A stretch of DNA of 64,000 nucleotides, from positions 868,001 to 932,000 of the forward strand of contig NZ_CP162142.1 of assembly GCF_040833965.1 (NCBI RefSeq), in the 5' to 3' direction. Each line of letters opens with the position of its first letter. Positions within the stretch are counted from its first letter, which is position 1. Source of the stretch: Leptospira sp. WS39.C2. Lineage in GTDB: Bacteria; Spirochaetota; Leptospiria; Leptospirales; Leptospiraceae. This document shows, one piece after another, positions 1 through 8,940 of the stretch. The translations under genes were made by a program, and so were the position numbers. Under the pieces are notes generated by a model that was given only the letters and a program-made list of their open reading frames with translations, ran no database searches and was not told the origin of the DNA.

Positions 1-424
1 TACGAAAAAAGAATCCAATCCCATTACAAACACCTGCAGTCACTGCAAGCCCAGTTTGGATTCGTAAACTCCAAATCCGCCATCGAGGGAATAAATCCTT
101 TTGGAATCGGAAGGCAAGTTCAGCAGTAGAAACACCTAAAACAAGGATGGCTGGATTTTTCAAAAAAACAAATACATAGGCAGTGAAATGGTGTAGGAAG
201 GAATTACAAATAGACCAGGCTATGGACCAGAAAAATAAACTCAAAAGGGGAATGAGTAACCCTCGAAAACTGGGAGTCAGGTCTTCCTTACGAGAGCGAA
301 AGTAAATGTAGGCGATCCCACTCACCAAACTGAGGCCAAAGTAGAAGAAACTGTATAAGTTGAGAGTTGGTACCAAGCCTCTCCAGGAATTTGCCAAAAG
401 AAACTTTCGGCAAGCATTTCCCAT
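1..424 (-). CDS. Multi-pass membrane protein, N-terminal part (runs off the left edge)
   Basis: Reading the minus strand from an ATG at 424 gives an open frame of 141 codons to the window edge. The translation begins MGNACRKFLLANSW and contains several hydrophobic stretches (around LYSFFYFGLSLVSGIAYIYF, LIPLLSLFFWSIAWSI, AVTAGVCNGIGFFF) separated by short charged loops such as FRSRKEDL. This looks like the start of a membrane sensor or transporter; a seven-helix input domain of a kinase or cyclase is possible but unproven. It is transcribed away from the transglycosylase gene at 534, and two matching dyads lie in the 109-base gap between them. The start is a best guess: GGGAC lies just upstream, but no strong ribosome site is visible. 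Confidence 0.5.
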   Translation of the reverse strand, partial: MGNACRKFLLANSWRGLVPTLNLYSFFYFGLSLVSGIAYIYFRSRKEDLTPSFRGLLIPLLSLFFWSIAWSICNSFLHHFTAYVFVFLKNPAILVLGVSTAELAFRFQKDLFPRWRIWSLRIQTGLAVTAGVCNGIGFFFR

Positions 425-440
425 TTGTCCCTGTTTTTGT

Positions 441-455
441 TTGTGCGATGCACAA
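441..455. promoter_or_regulatory. Operator-like dyad, copy 1
   Basis: The sequence is TTGTGC-GAT-GCACAA, a perfect 6-base inverted repeat with a 3-base centre. It lies 17 bases upstream of the divergent minus-strand gene and repeats the core of the dyad at 494-518. Two copies in one divergent promoter region suggest a dimeric repressor or activator, which I cannot name. Confidence 0.5.
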
Positions 456-493
456 AATTCGCCTTGCCAGCAGAAGCGCCTGCCAGAAACTGG

Positions 494-518
494 CCTTATT
501 GTGCAATGCACAATAAGG
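494..518. promoter_or_regulatory. Operator-like dyad, copy 2
   Basis: A 25-base perfect palindrome with 12-base arms (left arm CCTTATTGTGCA) around a single A. Its core, TTGTGC-AAT-GCACAA, matches the dyad at 441-455; the centres are 58 bases apart. It ends 15 bases before the transglycosylase start and runs into the AAGGAG ribosome site, so a bound protein could block transcription or translation of that gene. Confidence 0.55.
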
Positions 519-533
519 AGACAACCAGTCACC

Positions 534-1199
534 ATGCGAAAACAAACCAAAATTTTACGAAAACTACTCCCACTTTTGTTGGTAATGGTATTTCTTTTTG
601 AATCTTACGGTAAAATCAATCCATCTGGGCATTCGCCTGTCTTTTCCCAATCGAAGTTGAAATTACATTATCTCATCGCAAAGAACCGCCCTGGTTTATC
701 GAAAAGAGAAAGAATGGATTTAGTCCAAGTGATCGAACGGGCTTCCTACCACCTGCGTTTTCCAAAACAAATGAGCCTACAACCGAAGGAACCGATCGAC
801 AAATTAGGTTTTTTAGTGGGCCTCATCCAAACGGAATCACAATTCCAAACACGAGCGAAATCTCATAAAGGAGCACTTGGGCTTATGCAGGTGATGCCTG
901 AGACAGCTAAGTGGCTCGCAAAAAAAGAAGGGATTTCCTTTGGATCTGAAAAAGAACTATATGAACCAGAAATGAATCTTTTAATTGGTGTTCTTTATTT
1001 AAACTATCTTTTAGAACGCACCGATTCTATCGAAGCAGCTTTGTTAGCTTATAATGCAGGACTTGGTGGATACAAACGTTTTGGTGGTGTTCCTGCGTAT
1101 TCACGAACAGTATACAAATATTATGAAGGTTGGAAACAAATGCCAATCCCAACCGAAATTCCAATTTCTGAATCTTTGGCGAGTCTCTTTTCCATTTAA
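534..1199 (+). CDS. Lytic transglycosylase, SLT domain
   Basis: A 221-residue exported murein lytic transglycosylase. An N-terminal hydrophobic segment (about 10-22) is a signal peptide or anchor. The SLT goose-lysozyme fold follows: catalytic Glu101 in IQTESQF, the GALGLMQVMPETA motif (114-125) and AYNAG (172-176). The family cleaves the MurNAc-GlcNAc bond of peptidoglycan non-hydrolytically, leaving 1,6-anhydro ends. The open frame extends upstream to 360, but that extension has no ribosome site and would cover both promoter dyads; ATG 534, preceded by AAGGAG at 515-520, fits better. The dyad at 494-518 is the likely control site. Confidence 0.85.
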   Translation: MRKQTKILRKLLPLLLVMVFLFESYGKINPSGHSPVFSQSKLKLHYLIAKNRPGLSKRERMDLVQVIERASYHLRFPKQMSLQPKEPIDKLGFLVGLIQTESQFQTRAKSHKGALGLMQVMPETAKWLAKKEGISFGSEKELYEPEMNLLIGVLYLNYLLERTDSIEAALLAYNAGLGGYKRFGGVPAYSRTVYKYYEGWKQMPIPTEIPISESLASLFSI

Positions 1200-1270
1200 A
1201 TTTTACTTTACAGCGTCTAAAAAACCGACAAGGCTCTTAACCGTTTTATAAAAGAAAAGGAAGGGAGCGT

Positions 1271-2473
1271 ATGGATTTATTTCGTAGATACGGATTGTAT
1301 CTAACTATTGTTATACTGGTATTAGTAGGTTTGATCTTTTATTTCGTAACGGATGGTTTTGGTACCGACCAAGAAGCAAAAGAAAAAGCAAGACAAGAAA
1401 GAATGGCAAGAAGTTCTGATCCAACGCAAGGCAATGAGTCTGGTGGAGAAGGTGGTGATGGTGGAGAAGGAATCCCTGATGATGGAGCAACACCTGAATA
1501 TATTTTAGAAAAATATATGGAATGGGCAGAATACCCACCATTTTCCAGACCTATGTCCATCCTCAATCATGACCTCGCATTTCCTTTCATTATAGAAACT
1601 TCACCAGATTATATGATTGATGCAAAAACGAACGAACCAACAGGGTATGTATGTTTGTTCCAACCCAAAACTTGGGCGGTAATTGGTAATAAAGATATGA
1701 TGTATGTCACACTCGAATGCCGTGACAAAGCAAGAAATCGAGTAAAAGTTTCAATCGATTCACACCAAGTATTCAAAGAATGGGAAGGACAACGTTTTGG
1801 AGTTGTCAGTGCGTCAGTCAATGATAATGGAACCGATGGAGACCAAACAAGAGGAGATAATATTTATACATTCTCATGGAAACCACAAAAACCAGATTGG
1901 GGACAAATGTCTTTAGTTGCGGAGATCACATACGGTCCTGAAAATTTAAAAACAACTTTAACTTCTAGTTTTTTTTCAAGCCCATCCAATCCAGCAGAGT
2001 TTAACGGTGTTTTTTCTGATTCGTTACAAGATGGATCTCTTATTGTAAGAGCTGTCGTGAATGTTTATAGAAAAGGGAAATACCATTTAGAAGCAAACTT
2101 AAAAGATGAAAAAAATGGAGAATACATCGCCTATGCTATGTATGATGGAGACTTGGTATCTGGATCGAATGAAGTTGAATTTACATTCTATGGGAAAATA
2201 CTTCGTGATAAGGACTTAGATGGCCCATACATTGCGACTTCTTTTCGTGGCCATCGTGTGAACCTTCCTATTGATCCAGAATGGTTCAACCAAGGTGCAG
2301 AAGGGTTACGTAAAATCCAAGCTGCAAAAACAACAGAACCAGACCGTGAACTTGTGATTCCTTACAAGGATGAATACAAAACCAAATATTATAAAGTAGA
2401 ATCTTTTTCCAACGCGGCTTGGGATTCTGCTGACAAACAAAATCGAATCCGACAAATCAAAGCATTACAATAA
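1271..2473 (+). CDS. Membrane-anchored protein of unknown function
   Basis: A 400-residue protein with one N-terminal membrane helix (about 8-27), a charged then Gly/Glu-rich linker (about 33-72) and a large exported part. The middle (about 90-330) is rich in beta-type sequence and Asp/Asn/Gly turns (DNGTDGDQTRGDNIYTF), like the choice-of-anchor or bacterial Ig-like domains annotated in Leptospira. No catalytic motif is seen. AAGGAAGGGAG just upstream fixes the ATG. The next gene, a penicillin-acylase-family enzyme, starts 3 bases after the stop, so the two are surely co-transcribed; a scaffolding or substrate-presentation role for that enzyme is only a guess. Confidence 0.7.
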   Translation: MDLFRRYGLYLTIVILVLVGLIFYFVTDGFGTDQEAKEKARQERMARSSDPTQGNESGGEGGDGGEGIPDDGATPEYILEKYMEWAEYPPFSRPMSILNHDLAFPFIIETSPDYMIDAKTNEPTGYVCLFQPKTWAVIGNKDMMYVTLECRDKARNRVKVSIDSHQVFKEWEGQRFGVVSASVNDNGTDGDQTRGDNIYTFSWKPQKPDWGQMSLVAEITYGPENLKTTLTSSFFSSPSNPAEFNGVFSDSLQDGSLIVRAVVNVYRKGKYHLEANLKDEKNGEYIAYAMYDGDLVSGSNEVEFTFYGKILRDKDLDGPYIATSFRGHRVNLPIDPEWFNQGAEGLRKIQAAKTTEPDRELVIPYKDEYKTKYYKVESFSNAAWDSADKQNRIRQIKALQ

Positions 2474-2476
2474 ACT

Positions 2477-4993
2477 ATGTACAATACAATTAAAAAATTC
2501 ATCAAAAAAAGACCAATTATTAGTCTTTTACTTCTCTTAGTTTTGACTTTACCAGTCACATTACACTTGTTATTTTGGGGACTTGTTTCTTTAAAAGCAC
2601 CAAAATACCAAGGTGAAATTCGATCAGAGAAACTTAATTCCAAAGCAACGGTCATTCGTGATGGAGTTGGGATTCCACATATTGTTGGAGAAGATGCCAA
2701 ATCCGCTTATTTTGCGTTAGGTTTTACGATGGCACAAGATCGAATTTTCCAAATGGAATTACAAAGGAGGATTGGTAAAGGTGAACTCACTGAAATTTTT
2801 GGTGAAAAACTCATCCCTTCCGATCAGTTTTTGAAATCACTTTTGTTGAAACAAACAGCAGAGAATTATGCCAACCAAACAAAACATATTTACCCAGAGG
2901 CTTGGGAACAATTGGATTGGTTTTTGGAAGGAGTGAATCATTTTTTAGAAACAGAATCATTGCCTATCGAATATACAATCCTTGGAATCAAACCTAGGCC
3001 ATTTGATCGAGTAGATGCAATTTCCTTTTTGTTTTATATGGGATTTTCTTTCGCAGAAGGGATTAAATCGGATAGTTTATACACGATCATGGAATCTGAG
3101 TTAGCGGGAAGATCGGCGAGTGAATTATTTCCAAGATATGATTTTGAGCCAAATGCTTCTATCTTAGAAACACAACCAGGTGTAAAAAAGCTAAGTGCAA
3201 ACCAACCAAATCCTCCCAATGGAGGTTTGCATCTAAATCATCTTCCGAAGGAAAATTCCACACAGGGTAGTTTGGTTAAATCAAATCATGATGTTACCAA
3301 TTTAAAACAACTTGTAACATTTGTGAGCTCTCTTTCTCTTCCGATTGAACCATTAGAAGGAAGTAATTCTTGGCTTGTTGCACCAAGTCGTTCCGCAAGT
3401 GGTGGTGCAGTTCTTGCGAACGATCCACATATTGCCTTATCAAACCCTGGTGCTTGGTATGAAGCGTATATAGAATACCCTGGTTATGAAAACTATGGTT
3501 ACTTTTTATCCATCATCCCTTTTCCGCTCATTGCTCATAACCGTGACAAGGCTTGGGGACTAACCATGCTCGAACAAGATGATGTGAATTTGTACCAAGA
3601 AACCATTGAAACGGGCAAATACAAGTCTGGATCTAGTTGGAAAGATTTAACCTATTATAAAGATGAAATCAAACAAAAAGATGGTTCTACAATCCCATTT
3701 GAAATTCCAATTACAAACCATGGTCCGATCATCACCGAACACATCAAAGGTTACAAAGGACGTCCTGTTAGTTTGTATTGGGCCCACCACCACTTAGACA
3801 ATCCATTATTAGATGTACTTTATAAAATGGGTAAATCTAAATCGTTCCAAGAATTGGATTCGGCTTCGTCGATGATAGGAGCCCCAGGCCTTAATTTTAG
3901 TTATGCGGATAAGGATGGAAACATCGCTTATTATGCAGTAGGAAGATTTCCAATTTTGAAAAGTGGAAATCCAAGGAAAATTTTAGAAGGTTCCACTGGG
4001 GAAAATGATGTCATTGGGTATGTTCCATCCAGGGACAATCCAAAGATCATCAATCCTAAAAATGGAATCATTGTTACAGCAAATAACTTGGTGACAACTG
4101 GTAGATTGCCAGGTTTAGGTAAACCAGAAGGGAATTGGCAACCACCTGATCGATTCCAAAGATTAGTTGGAATTTTAGAAACACAAGAAAAATGGAGTTT
4201 GGAAGAACTTGCGGCAATCCAAACTGACACAGTTTCTTCTTTTGCTCCAGAATATTTGGAAATTGTATTTTCATCAGTAAATGTTCCAAAGACGTTAGGT
4301 GGGAAAAAAGTTTTAGAAATCCTTAAGAATTGGAATTTCGAACATTTTCCAGAGTCCCAAGGGGCCGCTGTTTATGATGTGTTCTTTTATTTGACCATGA
4401 AAGAACTTCTCATTGATGAAATGGGTCCCGAACATTTTGAACTATATGGTGATATGGCGGAATATTGGAATGCTTACCGAAGGTTCATTCGAAATCCCCA
4501 ATCCAATTATTGGGATGATTTGAGAACTCCTAATGTTGTCGAAACGAGAACTGATATCTTAAATCGTTCCATTGAAGAAACAGCAAAGTATTTGGAAAAA
4601 CATGTGTCGGCTTCTCCAAGCCTTTGGAAATGGAAACACCTCTATCAAATCAAACACCCACACCCACTCGGCGTATTACCGTTGATTGGTGGAGTTTTTA
4701 ATATTGGTCCAATGCCAAGTGCTGGTGGTGCAGAAGTTGTGAATAACCTTAAATACAAATTGATGAAGGAAGATTGGACAGCAGTTGCAGGACCATCCAA
4801 ACGTAGGGTGATTGATTATGGAAGGTTTGAAGAATCTGTGACCCAACTTCCGATCGGGAATAGTGGGAATTTGGGCAGTCCATTTTATGGAAATTTAGTT
4901 GAAGATTATAATAATGGAGTCCATCGGAAAATCCTTTATTCGAAAAACCAAGTGGGAGATGGGAAGTATCGTTTAGAATTCCAACCAAAATAA
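2477..4993 (+). CDS. Penicillin acylase family Ntn hydrolase
   Basis: An 838-residue membrane-tethered or exported protein of the penicillin amidase family (beta-lactam acylase, AHL acylase and related amidases). An N-terminal hydrophobic helix (about 16-36) is followed by the alpha-chain part with DGVGIPHI and GFTMAQDRIFQMELQRR. The N-terminal nucleophile is Ser296 in LEGSNSWLV, where self-cleavage would create the beta chain. LANDPHIAL, IAHNRDKAWGLT and TANNLV are typical beta-chain segments. Length fits the family. The natural substrate is unknown; amide-linked acyl compounds are expected. It overlaps no neighbour, lies 3 bases after the membrane-anchored gene, and is followed by a strong terminator. 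Confidence 0.88.
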   Translation: MYNTIKKFIKKRPIISLLLLLVLTLPVTLHLLFWGLVSLKAPKYQGEIRSEKLNSKATVIRDGVGIPHIVGEDAKSAYFALGFTMAQDRIFQMELQRRIGKGELTEIFGEKLIPSDQFLKSLLLKQTAENYANQTKHIYPEAWEQLDWFLEGVNHFLETESLPIEYTILGIKPRPFDRVDAISFLFYMGFSFAEGIKSDSLYTIMESELAGRSASELFPRYDFEPNASILETQPGVKKLSANQPNPPNGGLHLNHLPKENSTQGSLVKSNHDVTNLKQLVTFVSSLSLPIEPLEGSNSWLVAPSRSASGGAVLANDPHIALSNPGAWYEAYIEYPGYENYGYFLSIIPFPLIAHNRDKAWGLTMLEQDDVNLYQETIETGKYKSGSSWKDLTYYKDEIKQKDGSTIPFEIPITNHGPIITEHIKGYKGRPVSLYWAHHHLDNPLLDVLYKMGKSKSFQELDSASSMIGAPGLNFSYADKDGNIAYYAVGRFPILKSGNPRKILEGSTGENDVIGYVPSRDNPKIINPKNGIIVTANNLVTTGRLPGLGKPEGNWQPPDRFQRLVGILETQEKWSLEELAAIQTDTVSSFAPEYLEIVFSSVNVPKTLGGKKVLEILKNWNFEHFPESQGAAVYDVFFYLTMKELLIDEMGPEHFELYGDMAEYWNAYRRFIRNPQSNYWDDLRTPNVVETRTDILNRSIEETAKYLEKHVSASPSLWKWKHLYQIKHPHPLGVLPLIGGVFNIGPMPSAGGAEVVNNLKYKLMKEDWTAVAGPSKRRVIDYGRFEESVTQLPIGNSGNLGSPFYGNLVEDYNNGVHRKILYSKNQVGDGKYRLEFQPK

Positions 4994-5004
4994 GAGATAT
5001 TTTT

Positions 5005-5035
5005 CCCTACCTGCGGGTAGGGATTTTATTTTTCT
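5005..5035 (+). terminator. Rho-independent terminator
   Basis: A 7-base-pair stem, CCCTACC (5005-5011) with GGTAGGG (5016-5022), closes a 4-base loop and is followed by ATTTTATTTTT. It starts 12 bases after the stop of the acylase gene and ends the two-gene unit. Confidence 0.8.
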
Positions 5036-5073
5036 TCTCTTCCTGTTTTTAATTTGGTCGATCCTTACCTTAG

Positions 5074-6237
5074 ATGGTTCGATTTGTTCTTTTCCTCTTT
5101 TTATTTGGGTCCTATCTTTTTGCTCAGTCACCATCTGACCGCATGGCCTTTGCCTTTCGGAGCCAATCTTCTCTTGATCCACTAAGGATGATCGTAGTTG
5201 GTGAAGTCGTGGGAATTGAAAAAGCAAGTTTCTATGAAGTCGACAAACTTTCCCAAGAACTAGAAGTGGACACAAGGCCAGACACAGTCACGATCAAAGT
5301 GGCAGATCCTAAGGGGATTCGTGTGGGCCAAACCTTGTATTTACTCGAAAAAAACCAAGACCATAAAACCTTTCGTGAAGGGAATATTGTGGGAATGATT
5401 ACGGTGAAATCCGTTTACCTCACTACATTTTTTGGATGGCAAGTTCGTGGGGAAGGGTATCTCCGTTTGATTGAGGATCGTCCTGTAACAGCCGCAAGGT
5501 TGCTTGATACCACAAAATATGAAGAAGCATTTATTGCAAAAAAACAAGGGGATCATTATTTTGCGAAAGGCCAAATGGATGAAGCACTTCGTAAATACAA
5601 ACATGCAGTCTCTCTTGATCAAAGTTCGCCTGATTTGCATTATGCATTGGGCAAAGCTCATTGGAAGGATGGAGAAGGGTATGTATCAACTGCCTTCGAA
5701 TATTCCATGGCTTGGAAAAATCGAGAACGATTTTCAAACCCCCAAGAACGTTTGTTATTCCTCGTTGATTATTTAAGATTCTTAACTTTTTACTTCAAAG
5801 TAGAAGGAAAAGAAAATAAAAAACAATTAGAGTTAATGCCTCAGGTTGCAAAAGAAGCACGCAGTTTATATCCAAAAATTTATGAAGTATGGTTGTATAG
5901 TTTTGAAGTTACGTTTTTAAACTTATTACATACCAACTTGGCTGGAAATAGTGTTGATCTTCGTAAAACAAGGGACGAACTCAGTAGTCGATCTGAAGAG
6001 TTTTTAAACAAAGCATATTCACTCAGAAAATCTGATTATTACCTTCATAAGCTTGCTTGTGAATTTTATAATCTGCGTTGGAAAGAATCAAGAGGTTCTG
6101 TTGATGAGCCAACATATCGATCCAAACTTGTCGAACATGGAAAACTTTTGCGATTGTATTATACTGGAGAAACTACTTTATCAGAAGATTTGTTGAATTC
6201 TATAAGACTTGCTGAAAAACAATCTGGATTACTCTGA
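5074..6237 (+). CDS. Exported TPR-containing protein, function unknown
   Basis: A 387-residue protein with a cleavable-looking signal peptide (FLFLFGSYLFAQ, cleavage near residue 17). Residues about 30-140 have a beta-rich sequence (VGEVVGI, VTIKVADPKGIRVGQTLYLLE) that could be a small barrel. Two tetratricopeptide-like repeats follow (about 148-205: GDHYFAKGQMDEALRKYKHAV and the next helix pair), then a long helical C-terminus. It is probably periplasmic and protein-binding. It stands alone after a terminator and converges with the PilZ/GAF gene, overlapping its 3' end by 9 bases (6229-6237). No enzyme motif is visible. Confidence 0.7.
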   Translation: MVRFVLFLFLFGSYLFAQSPSDRMAFAFRSQSSLDPLRMIVVGEVVGIEKASFYEVDKLSQELEVDTRPDTVTIKVADPKGIRVGQTLYLLEKNQDHKTFREGNIVGMITVKSVYLTTFFGWQVRGEGYLRLIEDRPVTAARLLDTTKYEEAFIAKKQGDHYFAKGQMDEALRKYKHAVSLDQSSPDLHYALGKAHWKDGEGYVSTAFEYSMAWKNRERFSNPQERLLFLVDYLRFLTFYFKVEGKENKKQLELMPQVAKEARSLYPKIYEVWLYSFEVTFLNLLHTNLAGNSVDLRKTRDELSSRSEEFLNKAYSLRKSDYYLHKLACEFYNLRWKESRGSVDEPTYRSKLVEHGKLLRLYYTGETTLSEDLLNSIRLAEKQSGLL

Positions 6238-7518
6238 TAGTATTTTCATACTTTTTTCAAATAAGTAAGTTTCCAAAAACAACATATCATCTGGTGCTGA
6301 ACTGAAATAATTTACACCTAGATGGTAATGATCCCCCTTATCTAAAAATCGAATGATTTCTCCACGAAGGATCATCGTTCTTTCTTTACTCAGTGGGATG
6401 AACATCTTGATGATATTGTGCCTTTTTAGGTATTGAAACAATCGTTTGTCATAAATTTCGAAGAGTAATCCATCAAGTGATATATCCACTACTTTTGTTG
6501 TCGATTGCATGGTTTCATAACTTCCATATTGGATGGCAATTTTAGTGAAAACATAACTGATGATTTCAGCTAATTCAAATATATACACAGCTTGGTTTTG
6601 TGAAATGGTAAAACGTTCCATCGCAGTAGAATAAACTTTGATATATCCAACTACATCTTCATACAATCGAATCGGTGTGATGATATAAGATACAAAAAAA
6701 TTCCTGGATTCGTTTTTTCGCATTGATTCAAAAAAATCTAATGCAAACTCCTCACCGAATTCTTTTGCCATCTCCTTGTGTTCAGAAAAATAATTAAATA
6801 GAACATCATCATTTGTTTCGTTTATGTAGGAATTGATTCTATTACAATCAGGGATGTAGATTGTTTTACCAGTTCGTAAAATGGTTTTTTTTATAAAATC
6901 TTCAAATTCATTAAACTTTTCATCTTCTTTGAAAAAATGAATTTCATAATCTTTGGAAATTCTTTCGATCGCCTCAGTTAACATGAGATTGATGAGTTTA
7001 CTATCTGGTCTGTCTTTTCGTACTTCCTTCATTAGGTGAGGGAATCTACTTTCTGCATACAGGTTTTTTCCAACTTCCCTTGATCCCCCTGACAAACTTC
7101 GAAACAAAATAATGAAGTTCATAAACAAATCATCTACTGGAATCCGTTTATTTGTTCTAAGTTGGTAGGATTGTAACTCGGTTGGAGTTTTGATGACAAT
7201 TTGGTCTTTTTGGATATCAAGGATGACAACTTCAAACTGGTAGTTGATGTTCATCACTTCAAATCGAACTCTGGCCCTTCGTGAACCTTTTTCAACAAGG
7301 TCCGGGATCATGAGAGTGACTGTATGTGCTTCAATTTCCTCAACGGCAGCGACTAAGTTATCCTCTTCGTAGATGAATTCAAATTCTCTATTGTCAGCTT
7401 TTAGGTAATAGAAGAGGTGTTTAACGATATTGACATCGGATCCAATGATTGTCTCATCAAATAACGATTCTAAAATCGTGATGAGTTCTTGCATTGAATC
7501 CGTTCTGCCGATTGCCAT
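6229..7518 (-). CDS. PilZ-type protein with an inserted GAF-like domain (DUF1577-like)
   Basis: A 429-residue soluble protein. Residues about 45-120 resemble the YcgR-type N-terminal barrel that precedes PilZ domains. The two c-di-GMP-binding signatures of PilZ are present but far apart: RTNKR (RxxxR) at 121-125 and DISLDG (D/NxSxxG) at 345-350, the latter followed by LRGEIIRF and HLGVNYF. Between them lies a segment with GAF character (about 200-330: TGKTIYIPDCNRI, SYIITPIRLYEDVVGYIKVYS). I infer a c-di-GMP receptor with a second ligand or redox input. I recall a Leptospira family DUF1577 of this type, without a search. ATG 7518 is chosen because longer forms run into the divergent gene; Met at 7494 is an alternative. 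Confidence 0.65.
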   Translation of the reverse strand: MAIGRTDSMQELITILESLFDETIIGSDVNIVKHLFYYLKADNREFEFIYEEDNLVAAVEEIEAHTVTLMIPDLVEKGSRRARVRFEVMNINYQFEVVILDIQKDQIVIKTPTELQSYQLRTNKRIPVDDLFMNFIILFRSLSGGSREVGKNLYAESRFPHLMKEVRKDRPDSKLINLMLTEAIERISKDYEIHFFKEDEKFNEFEDFIKKTILRTGKTIYIPDCNRINSYINETNDDVLFNYFSEHKEMAKEFGEEFALDFFESMRKNESRNFFVSYIITPIRLYEDVVGYIKVYSTAMERFTISQNQAVYIFELAEIISYVFTKIAIQYGSYETMQSTTKVVDISLDGLLFEIYDKRLFQYLKRHNIIKMFIPLSKERTMILRGEIIRFLDKGDHYHLGVNYFSSAPDDMLFLETYLFEKSMKILSE

Positions 7519-7552
7519 ACTAAAATTATCGATTTTTAGGTGACCAAAACTG

Positions 7553-7571
7553 ATTTTCTCCCAGAGAAAAT
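7553..7571. promoter_or_regulatory. Dyad in a divergent promoter
   Basis: ATTTTCTC-CCA-GAGAAAAT, a perfect 8-base inverted repeat with a 3-base centre, abuts the ATG at 7572 and lies 35 bases upstream of the opposite gene (7518). It may be an operator, or an mRNA hairpin that hides the 7572 start. Confidence 0.35.
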
Positions 7572-8138
7572 ATGCCAGAAAACGACAGAATCCGCCGAAA
7601 TGGGAAGTATATGGAATTAACTCTCCCAAAACACGTAAATCCAGAACTTTTGCCCATGATCCGACAAGGGCTCTTAAATCCTGAAAAATTAGCCATTTTG
7701 TCAGAACTCCATTCTATAGTGGAACGATTTGCGGGTTCCCTTTACACAGAGGAAGAGGCCCAAAAGAAAATCTTGGAAAAAACAGGTTCCGTCCCTGATC
7801 TCATCACTTGGGGTGATTATTTCCAAACAGAAGTTGCTTCGCGTTATTATTTAGAATCAGAAGATTCCCTTAGAAGGATAGTAGATACCATCCGTTTTGA
7901 TTTGATCTCAGCACATTTGATTTTTTCTGGAAAACCAGATCATTACAAAGACAAAATCAGAGCAGATGTGTTGTTTAGCAAAGGCATTGAATCTGCATTA
8001 CCAAACCAAAATTTAGAAAGCCAACATTTAGAAATTTTACTCAATTACTTTGAAAATATGGAAATTGGCAACAAACCTTTATCTTTACAAGATAAAGCCT
8101 GGTACGAATCCTTTCAGATAGATGAAATCGCGATTTGA
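7572..8138 (+). CDS. Hypothetical protein, cytoplasmic, helical
   Basis: A 188-residue protein I do not recognise. It is mainly alpha-helical, acidic and without membrane segments (ELHSIVERFAGSLYTEEEAQKKIL, DLITWGDYFQTEVASRYYLE). The start is uncertain: ATG 7572 has only AGAG upstream and lies against a dyad, whereas ATG 7611 (MELTLPKHV) has GGGAAG close in front. Its end overlaps the start of the next gene by 17 bases, so the two are translationally coupled and may act in one pathway with the enoyl-CoA-hydratase-fold protein. Confidence 0.6.
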   Translation: MPENDRIRRNGKYMELTLPKHVNPELLPMIRQGLLNPEKLAILSELHSIVERFAGSLYTEEEAQKKILEKTGSVPDLITWGDYFQTEVASRYYLESEDSLRRIVDTIRFDLISAHLIFSGKPDHYKDKIRADVLFSKGIESALPNQNLESQHLEILLNYFENMEIGNKPLSLQDKAWYESFQIDEIAI

Positions 8139-8940
8139 AACCAAAGAGTATGAATTCCTAGAAATAGAATCCCGTGAAACAGAAGATGGAATGATCCTTT
8201 CCATCTTCTTAAACAATCCCACATCCCGAAATTCCATGACTTGGAAAATGGGAGAAGAGTTTTCTCATCTCATCCATTCCATTCGCAAACAAAAAAAATT
8301 ACCAAGAGTCGTTATTATTTCCGGAAGGAATGATGTATTTTGTGCCGGTGGAGATTTGAACTTATTACGTTCGTTCTCTGAAAAAAGTTTTTCACAAAAC
8401 AGGCGTGATATGAGAAAGTTCTACGGTTTCTTTTTATCGGTTCGAAAATTACCTGTGCCTGTGATTGCTGCTGTGAATGGACATGCAATTGGAGCAGGAC
8501 TTTCATTAACGTTTGGATGTGACTTACGAATTTTTGCCAGTGAAGGAAAGTATTCTTTTAATTTTGTCCGACTAGGAATCCATCCTGGTATGGGATCAAG
8601 TTTCCTTGCACCAGAACTACTTGGAAAAAGTTTAGGTGGTCGTTTACTCCTCACCGGAGAAACTTTTAACGGTGAAAAAGCAAAGGAGTGGGGCCTGGGT
8701 TTAGATTCAGTTCCAAAATCATCAGTATATGAACGTGCAATGGAGTTGGCAATTTCATTGTCAAAGGCAGCACCTCTTGCATTACAAGAGTTGAAACAAA
8801 ACCTTTACTCTTGGAAACAATTGGATTCCGCATTAAAAAAAGAAGCAGAATCACAAGCTCGAAACTTTATCTCGCATGACTTTAAAGAGACCATCCAAAG
8901 TATCATAGAAAAGCGGGATCCTAAGTTTATAGGAAAATGA
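8122..8940 (+). CDS. Enoyl-CoA hydratase/isomerase family protein lacking both hydratase glutamates
   Basis: A 272-residue crotonase-fold protein. Oxyanion-hole and CoA-binding segments are clear: VFCAGGDLNLL (about 74-84), PVIAAVNGHAIGAGLSL, and RLGIHPGMGSSF. Compared with rat mitochondrial hydratase, the Glu144 position (GGGCEL) is a Ser here (GAGLSL), and the Glu164 position (QPEILLG) is an aromatic or aliphatic residue in SFNFVRLG. Normal hydratase chemistry is therefore unlikely; isomerase, hydrolase or other crotonase reactions, or CoA-ester binding alone, remain possible. It is coupled to the hypothetical gene upstream and followed by a 25-base palindrome. Confidence 0.82.
   Translation: MKSRFETKEYEFLEIESRETEDGMILSIFLNNPTSRNSMTWKMGEEFSHLIHSIRKQKKLPRVVIISGRNDVFCAGGDLNLLRSFSEKSFSQNRRDMRKFYGFFLSVRKLPVPVIAAVNGHAIGAGLSLTFGCDLRIFASEGKYSFNFVRLGIHPGMGSSFLAPELLGKSLGGRLLLTGETFNGEKAKEWGLGLDSVPKSSVYERAMELAISLSKAAPLALQELKQNLYSWKQLDSALKKEAESQARNFISHDFKETIQSIIEKRDPKFIGK

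Noticed and set aside
360..533. N-terminal extension of the transglycosylase frame back to 360
   Set aside because: It has no ribosome site, would cover both promoter dyads, and precedes a normal signal peptide at 534.
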